From: Actinomycetes bacterium
GTDB taxonomy: Bacteria; Actinomycetota; Thermoleophilia; Solirubrobacterales; 70-9
Length of the DNA: 64,000 nt
Reading direction: 5' to 3'
Assembly: GCA_016861045.1 (NCBI GenBank)
Contig: BOKP01000001.1
Location: 995,529-1,059,528 of the forward strand
Shown here: positions 57,418 through 64,000 of the stretch, piece by piece
Layout: every line of letters starts with the position of its first letter
Numbering within the stretch: the stretch's first letter is position 1
Position numbers and translations under genes: made by a program
Notes under the pieces: generated by a model
Database searches by the model: none
Told to the model about the DNA's origin: nothing
What the model saw: the letters and a program-made list of their open reading frames with translations, nothing else

Positions 57418-58383
57418 ATGAGCGGGCCCCCGGGCGAGGATCTCGAGCGCGCCGTCGCCGCGGTCGTCGGCGACTGCCTCGGCGTGCGGACGGGGGAGGA
57501 GGTGCTCGTGGTCGCCAACCCGGCGACGCTCGGGCTCGGCGAGCGCCTTCGCGGCGAGGCTGGCCGCGCCGGGGCCGACGCGGTGCTGGCGCTGATGGCC
57601 GAGCGCGGCTCGCACGCCGCCGAGCCGCCGGCGACGGTCGCGGCGGCGATGCGCGCCGCCGACGTCGTCCTCGCCCCGACCGTCCAGTCGCTCTCCCACA
57701 CGGCCGCCCGCAGGGCCGCCTCGGAGGCGGGGGCGCGGATCGCGACCCTGCCCGGGGTCACCGAGGAGATGCTGGCGCGGGTGATGAGCGCCGACATGGC
57801 CGCCCTGCGCCGCCGCGGGCGGGCGGTCGCGACGATCCTCGACGCCGGCGCAGAGGCCCGGATCACGTGCGCGAACGGCAGCGACCTCCGCCTCGGGCTG
57901 GCGGGGCGGACCGCGATCCCCGACGCCGGCGAGCTCACCGCGCCGGGCGCGTTCGGCAACCTCCCCTGCGGCGAGGGCTTCATCGCTCCCGACGACCGCG
58001 CCAGCTCCGGCCGGCTCGTCGTCGACGGGACGATCGCCGGGGTCGGCATCCCGGCCGCGCCGGTGGCGATGGAGGTCGAGGGCGGCCGGCTGATCAGCGC
58101 GAGCGGCGCCGAGGGCGCGGCCCTGCTCGAGCTCCTCACCGCCCACGGCGAGGAGGGCGCCACCGTCGCCGAGCTCGGCGTCGGCACGAACGAGAAGGCG
58201 AAGCTGACCGGCAACGTGCTCGAGGACGAGAAGCTGCTCGGCACCGTCCACGTGGCGTTCGGCGCCTCCGCCGCGATCGGCGGCCGCATCCAGGTCCCGG
58301 TCCACCTCGACTGCGTCGTCATGCGTCCGACCCTGACCGTGGACGGCGTCGAGGTCGTCCGCGACGGCGAGCTGCTCGTCTGA
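57418..58383 (+). CDS. M29-type leucyl aminopeptidase-like protein
   Basis: A 321-aa protein. The N-domain GVRTGEEVLVVANPATLGLG and the metal-binding C-domain VAELGVGTNEKAKLTGNVLEDEKLLGTVHVAFGAS, then GGRIQVPVHLDCVVMRPTLTVDG, match thermophilic metallopeptidase family M29, in which a Glu, His and Asp set binds two metals; E-x-K-L-x-G-x-x-x-E-D and H-x-D are seen. It would trim N-terminal residues from peptides in the cytoplasm. Length is short of the usual 400 residues, with the middle domain reduced. The formimidoyltransferase gene begins 5 bases after its stop. Confidence 0.82.
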   Translation: MSGPPGEDLERAVAAVVGDCLGVRTGEEVLVVANPATLGLGERLRGEAGRAGADAVLALMAERGSHAAEPPATVAAAMRAADVVLAPTVQSLSHTAARRAASEAGARIATLPGVTEEMLARVMSADMAALRRRGRAVATILDAGAEARITCANGSDLRLGLAGRTAIPDAGELTAPGAFGNLPCGEGFIAPDDRASSGRLVVDGTIAGVGIPAAPVAMEVEGGRLISASGAEGAALLELLTAHGEEGATVAELGVGTNEKAKLTGNVLEDEKLLGTVHVAFGASAAIGGRIQVPVHLDCVVMRPTLTVDGVEVVRDGELLV

Positions 58384-58388
58384 TCGAC

Positions 58389-59291
58389 GTGGACGCGATC
58401 GACAACCGCCTGCTCGCGGTCCCGAACGTCTCCGAGGGCGCCGACGGGGTGCTGATCGGCGAGCTCCGGAGCAGCCTCGGCTCGCGGGTGGCGCTGCTCG
58501 ACGAGCACTCCGACCCGGTCCACGACCGCACCGTCTTCACCCTCGCCGGCGACGAGGCCGGGCTGCTCCCGGCCCTGGTCCGGCTCGCCGGCGTCGCGAT
58601 CGAGCGGATCGACCTCGGCCTCAGGGAAGGCGCCCACCCGCGGATCGGCGCGATCGACGTCTGCCCGATCGTCTGGCATCACGAGGCGCTGCGTTCGCGC
58701 GCCGTCGATCTCGCCGGCGCAGTCGCCGTCCGGCTCGGCGAGCTCGGCGTGCCGGTCTTCCTCTACGGCGAGCTGGCGAGCGAGCCGGGGCGCCGGGAGC
58801 GCGCCTACTTCCGCCGCGGCGGCCACGTCGAGCTGACGCGGCGGATGCGCGAGGGTGAGCTGGTCCCCGACGCGGGGCCGGGCGTCGCGCACCCGAGCGC
58901 CGGCGGGGTCCTCGTCACCGCCCGCCCCCCGCTCGGGGCCTTCAACCTCGAGCTCGCGCCGGGGGCGACGCTCGCGGAGGGCAAGGCGATCGCCGCCCGC
59001 CTGCGCGAGGACGGCGGCGGCCCGGTCGGGGTCCGGGCGATCGCGATCGAGCTCGCCCCCGGCCGGATCCAGGTCTCGACGAACGTCCAGGACCCGGTTG
59101 CCGTGCCCCTCGCCGAGGTCGTCGCCGCGACCAACCGGCTCGGCGAGCCGCTCGGCACCCGTCCGGCCGTGGCCGAGATCGTCGGCCTCGTCCCGGCCGC
59201 CGCGCTCGCCGGCTGGCCGGAGGACCTGCCGATCATCGGCGACGGCGCCGCCCGGACGATCGAGGCGCGCCTGGCGGCGACGGCGGCCTAG
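58389..59291 (+). CDS. ftcD: Glutamate formimidoyltransferase
   Basis: A 300-aa protein. LLAVPNVSEGADGVLIGEL is the conserved start of the formiminotransferase N-domain; the active-site region is DLGLREGAHPRIGAIDVCPIV, with the His of GAHPRIGA; the C-subdomain has GAFNLELAPGATLAEGKAIAARLRE and GRIQVSTNVQDP. The enzyme moves the formimino group from N-formimino-glutamate to tetrahydrofolate in histidine breakdown. No cyclodeaminase domain follows, and no hut genes are in the window. GTG 58389 is chosen. It is 5 bases after the aminopeptidase, implying a shared transcript. Confidence 0.92.
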   Translation: MDAIDNRLLAVPNVSEGADGVLIGELRSSLGSRVALLDEHSDPVHDRTVFTLAGDEAGLLPALVRLAGVAIERIDLGLREGAHPRIGAIDVCPIVWHHEALRSRAVDLAGAVAVRLGELGVPVFLYGELASEPGRRERAYFRRGGHVELTRRMREGELVPDAGPGVAHPSAGGVLVTARPPLGAFNLELAPGATLAEGKAIAARLREDGGGPVGVRAIAIELAPGRIQVSTNVQDPVAVPLAEVVAATNRLGEPLGTRPAVAEIVGLVPAAALAGWPEDLPIIGDGAARTIEARLAATAA

Positions 59292-59301
59292 AATCGGGCC
59301 G

Positions 59302-59700
59302 ATGCCGGGCAACCAGAAACCGCGTCGCCGCAAGCATCGCGGCACCCAGACCGGGAGCGTCAGCAGGCGGCCGGCGCGCCGCCCCCGCAGCCGCCAGGAG
59401 GCGATGGCGCAGGCGCGCTCGCGAAGCCGCGGCGGCGCCGCGCGCAAGCAGCGGGTCGATCGTCGCGACGTCCCGCCGAGCTGGCGCGGCGCCGGGATCC
59501 GCGGCCTCCTGTTCGCGGCGCTCCTGCTTCCGGTGTCGCTGCTCTTCGGCCAGCCGCTCGCCGGCGCGATCGTCCTTACCGTCGTCGCGGCGATCTTCTA
59601 CGTGCCGCTCGGCTACTACACCGAGACGTTCTTCTACAACCGCCGCCAGGCGCGGTTGCGGAAGGAGCGCGAGGCGAAGCAGGCCGAGAAGGCGGGCTGA
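59302..59700 (+). CDS. Small basic membrane protein
   Basis: A 132-aa protein. The first 65 residues are very basic (PRRRKHRGTQTGSVSRRPARR), followed by two membrane helices (LLFAALLLPVSLLFG and AGAIVLTVVAAIFYVPLGYY) and a basic tail (RRQARLRKEREAKQAEKAG). It resembles small conserved membrane proteins of high-GC Gram-positives that sit ahead of hisS; function unknown. ATG 59302. Ten bases after ftcD and five before the MBL gene, so it is inside one operon. Confidence 0.7.
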   Translation: MPGNQKPRRRKHRGTQTGSVSRRPARRPRSRQEAMAQARSRSRGGAARKQRVDRRDVPPSWRGAGIRGLLFAALLLPVSLLFGQPLAGAIVLTVVAAIFYVPLGYYTETFFYNRRQARLRKEREAKQAEKAG

Positions 59701-59705
59701 GCCCC

Positions 59706-60353
59706 GTGGACGTCCGCAGCTTCACGGTCGGGCCGTTCGCGGAGAACACCTACGTCATCCGTCGCGACGGGGCCGAGACGGCGATCGTCTTCGACCCCGG
59801 CGACGAGGCGCCGCGACTGCTCGACGCGATCGAGGCGCTCGGCGTCGAGATCGAGGCGATCCTGCTCACCCACACCCACGTCGATCACGTCGGCGCCGTC
59901 GCGCCGGTCGCGGCGGCGTCGGGCGCGACCGTCTACTGCCCCGAGCTCGAGACGCCGATGCTCGCGGACATCATGAAGTGGACGCCGATCCCCGGCATCG
60001 GCCCCTACGAGGGCTACGACGCCGACGAGACGCTCGCCGGCGGCGAGCGTCTCGCGCTCGCCGGGTTCGAGATCGACGTCATCTCCACGCCCGGCCACAG
60101 CATCGGCCACCTCACCTACTCGATCCCCGGGGAGCGGGCGCTGTTCAGCGGCGACGTCCTCTTCCAGGGCTCGGTCGGCCGCGTCGACCTCCCCGGCGGC
60201 GACTGGCCGACGCTCGCCCGCAGCCTGCGGACGCTCGTCGACGCCCACCCGCCCGAGACCGTCGTCCACCCCGGCCACATGGGGATCACCACGCTCGAGC
60301 GCGAGCTCGCCTCGAACCCGTTCCTCGCCGACCTGCCGGCGGCGACGCCCTAG
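59706..60353 (+). CDS. Metallo-beta-lactamase-fold hydrolase (glyoxalase II-like)
   Basis: A 215-aa MBL hydrolase. The metal motif is LLTHTHVDHVGAVAPV (H-x-H-x-D-H about residues 58-63); further ligands are His in ISTPGHSIGHLTYS, Asp in LFSGDVLFQGSVGR and His in VVHPGHMGITTL. This pattern is typical of glyoxalase II-like thioesterases. It is co-transcribed with hisS (GTG of hisS is 7 bases later), a linkage common in actinobacteria and allies. Confidence 0.9.
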   Translation: MDVRSFTVGPFAENTYVIRRDGAETAIVFDPGDEAPRLLDAIEALGVEIEAILLTHTHVDHVGAVAPVAAASGATVYCPELETPMLADIMKWTPIPGIGPYEGYDADETLAGGERLALAGFEIDVISTPGHSIGHLTYSIPGERALFSGDVLFQGSVGRVDLPGGDWPTLARSLRTLVDAHPPETVVHPGHMGITTLERELASNPFLADLPAATP

Positions 60354-60359
60354 CACGTC

Positions 60360-61592
60360 GTGGCGTCGCGGCATCAGGCACCGAAGGGCACCTTCGACGT
60401 GCTCCCCGGCGACGAGGCCGCCCACGCGGCGGTGGCGGCCGCGGCCGCTGCGCGATTCGCCGCCGCCGGCTACGGGCGGATCGAGACGCCGATCTTCGAG
60501 GACACCGGCCTGTTCGCGCGCGGGGTCGGCGAGGCGACCGACATCGTCCGCAAGGAGATGTTCACCTTCGAGGACCGGGGAGGGCGCTCGGTGACGCTGC
60601 GGCCCGAGGGCACCGCGCCGGTCTGCCGCGCCTACGTCGAGCACGGGATGCACCGGCTGCCGCAGCCGGTGAAGCTCTCCTACTCGGGGCCGTTCTTCCG
60701 CTACGAGCGCCCGCAGGAGGGGCGGTTCCGGCAGTTCCACCAGATCGGGGCCGAGGCGATCGGCTCCGGCTCGCCGCTCGTCGACGCCGAGCTGATCCTG
60801 CTTCTCGCCGGGACCCTCGCCGACCTCGGGATCGACGACGTCGAGCTGCGCCTCTCGTCGCTCGGCTCGCCCGCGGCGCGGGCCCGCTACCGCGACGAGC
60901 TGCGTGAGTTCCTGCGCAGCCGCGAGGACGAGCTCGCCCCCGGAGTCCGCGACCGGATCGACGCCAACCCGATGCGCGCCTTCGACTCCGACGACGCCGC
61001 GACGCGGGCGGTGATGAAGTCGGCTCCGCGGATGCTCGACCGGCTCGACGGAGAGGACGCCAAGCACTTCGCGGCCGTCCGGGAGCTGCTCGACGACGCC
61101 GGCCTCGCCTACCGCCTCGACGGGACCCTCGTCCGCGGGCTCGACTACTACAACCGGACCGTCTTCGAGTTCACCTGCGACCGGCTCGGGGCGCAGTCGG
61201 GCGTCGGCGGCGGCGGCCGCTACGACGGCCTCGTCGAGCTGCTCGGCGGCCCGCCGACGCCGGCGATCGGCTGGGCGGCCGGGGTCGAGCGGATCCTGCT
61301 GGCGATGGGGGCGACGCCGGAGCCGGAGCCGATCGCGGTGTTCGTCGTCGCCGCCGAGGATCGCGAGCGCGCGTTCGCCCTCGTCCGCCGGCTCCGCGAG
61401 GCCGGGATCGCGGCCGACCTCGACCTCGCCGGGCGCAGCTTCAAGGGGCAGATGAAGCAGGCCGACCGATCGCGCGCCCGCCACGCGCTGATCCTCGAGC
61501 CCGGCGGCACCGCCATGCTCCGCGACATGACCAGCGGCGAGCAGCGTGAGGTCGATCCGGCGGAGCTCGTCTCCGAGCTCGGCGGCCGCTGA
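60360..61592 (+). CDS. hisS: Histidyl-tRNA synthetase
   Basis: A 410-aa class II synthetase charging tRNA-His. GTFDVLPGDEAAH is the N-terminal landmark; motif 2 is FFRYERPQEGRFRQFHQIGAEAIG in parts; the HisA box is VRGLDYYNRTVFEF; motif 3 is GWAAGVERILLAMG. The C-terminal anticodon domain includes RLREAGIAADLDLAGRSFKGQMKQADRSRARHALIL in parts. Complete length. GTG 60360 starts 7 bases after the MBL gene; aspS follows after 22 bases. Confidence 0.97.
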   Translation: MASRHQAPKGTFDVLPGDEAAHAAVAAAAAARFAAAGYGRIETPIFEDTGLFARGVGEATDIVRKEMFTFEDRGGRSVTLRPEGTAPVCRAYVEHGMHRLPQPVKLSYSGPFFRYERPQEGRFRQFHQIGAEAIGSGSPLVDAELILLLAGTLADLGIDDVELRLSSLGSPAARARYRDELREFLRSREDELAPGVRDRIDANPMRAFDSDDAATRAVMKSAPRMLDRLDGEDAKHFAAVRELLDDAGLAYRLDGTLVRGLDYYNRTVFEFTCDRLGAQSGVGGGGRYDGLVELLGGPPTPAIGWAAGVERILLAMGATPEPEPIAVFVVAAEDRERAFALVRRLREAGIAADLDLAGRSFKGQMKQADRSRARHALILEPGGTAMLRDMTSGEQREVDPAELVSELGGR

Positions 61593-61614
61593 GGGGCTGC
61601 AACACTGCGCCGTC

Positions 61615-63419
<1,805 letters not shown>

Positions 63420-63423
<4 letters not shown>

Positions 63424-63809
63424 GCGGCGACCGGGCCGAGCAGGCGGCGCGTGCGATCGCCGCGATCAACGCGCGCGATCCGGAGCTGATCGCCGCCGCC
63501 TTCGACCCGCTCGCCGAGGTGCGCACCGGCCGCGGCGTCCACCGCGGGATCGAGGCGGTGCTGGCGTGGGCCGCCAAGGCGTACGAGCACCTCGAGCGCC
63601 GCTACGCGATCGTCGCGACGCACACCCGCGGCGAGGAGGTGCTGGCGCTCGGCGCCGTCGAGTACATCTGGCGCGAGGAGGGCGAGGTGGGGGACAGCTC
63701 CCCGATCGCGCTGCGGCTCTCCTTCGCCGGCGACCGCGTCCGCCGCCTCGTCGTCGAGGACGATTCCGGGGCGGCGCTCGACGCCTTCGAATCCGACGCC
63801 CCTGGGTGA
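63420..63809 (+). CDS. SnoaL/NTF2-like small protein
   Basis: A 129-aa cone-fold protein of the NTF2/SnoaL group: AARAIAAINARDPELIAAAFDP, VRTGRGVHRGIEAVLAWAAKAYEHLERRYAI, EVLALGAVEYIWREEGEVGDSSPIALRLSF and VRRLVVEDDSGAALDAF in parts. Such folds are isomerases, hydrolases or simple binding modules; no catalytic residue stands out. Its ATG overlaps the aspS stop, so it is the last gene of the hisS-aspS operon here. Confidence 0.75.
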
Positions 63810-63844
63810 TCACCCTCGGGAGATGGGAGGCCCCCCGGGGACGT

Positions 63845-63883
63845 GGGTCATCTGACCCGCGCCAGTCGTGGTTGAGATGACCC
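63845..63883. repeat. Inverted repeats near the window end, including 14-mer copy 2
   Basis: GGGTCATCTGACCC (63845-63858) is a 14-bp inverted repeat with a TC centre. GGTTGAGATGACCC (63870-63883) repeats 8519-8532 exactly, and its AGATGACCC is the complement of GGGTCATCT at 63845-63853. The remaining bases to 64000 hold no gene I can support; a mobile element or regulatory cluster may begin here. Confidence 0.55.
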
Positions 63884-64000
63884 AGGTCGGCGGAGCCGGC
63901 GTCCGGGGTGCTCAAGGTTTTCCGCCCTGCCGCCGAACTGCCTTGGTAGCTTGCAGATGGGCCCGAACTCGTTCGACAGCCGCTCCAATTGTGAACCAAC

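Overview
The window is very GC-rich, gene-dense bacterial DNA with many 1-8 base gene overlaps (ATGA or GTGA), frequent GTG starts and few strong terminators. The gene mix (F420/deazaflavin-type oxidoreductase, DUF2630, YceI, ECF sigma factors carrying SnoaL domains, DrrAB-type ABC exporter, actinobacterial-style NarGHJI) points to an actinobacterium. Thermoleophilia/Solirubrobacterales is the best guess, but that is an inference from gene style, not a measured placement. There are no rRNA genes and no CRISPR array; one tRNA is present.

Layout. 1-12.4 kb: transport and metabolism genes, namely an AI-2E transporter, YrhK-like membrane protein, glutamate decarboxylase, siderophore-interacting flavoprotein, YceI with a repeated-dyad promoter region, ZIP metal transporter, TetR/sulfatase divergon, an NhaD/ArsB-like permease plus CBS protein behind a structured leader, and a DrrAB ABC exporter. 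12.4-20.9 kb: a complete respiratory nitrate reductase operon narGHJI with a coupled hemerythrin gene and an upstream narK. 21-38.1 kb: CDF transporter, beta-lactamase-fold hydrolase, an aminotransferase/kinase-like pair with an apparent ATC start, two flavin amine oxidases, ECF sigma factor, GST, a hotdog protein, secreted proteins, a class I amidotransferase, a second YceI, a two-component system beside a spondin-domain protein, and an F420 enzyme.

38.5-51.6 kb is a degraded integrative island in the 3' end of a tRNA-Met(CAU) gene. A 23-bp direct repeat matching the tRNA 3' end lies at 38508-38530 and 51585-51607. Inside are a 1272-aa type IIG restriction-modification enzyme, two broken tyrosine recombinases, a lipoprotein, an ISL3-type transposase, nuclease-like and RusA-like proteins, a sigma-like protein, a winged-helix/nuclease protein overlapping an excisionase-like protein, and, next to the tRNA, a 462-aa TIR-like protein. 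The two putative defence genes sit at opposite edges.

51.8-63.8 kb returns to chromosomal genes: HDAC-family hydrolase, secreted repeat protein, a DHFR-family remnant, secreted S15/CocE hydrolase, an M29-type aminopeptidase with glutamate formimidoyltransferase, then a compact run of small membrane protein, MBL hydrolase, hisS, aspS and a SnoaL-like protein. The last 190 bases hold inverted repeats, one of which also occurs at 8.5 kb.

Working together: NarK brings in nitrate and NarGHI reduces it at the membrane with NarJ as chaperone. The island pairs a restriction enzyme with a possible NAD-targeting abortive-infection protein, but it appears to have lost its own working integrase.
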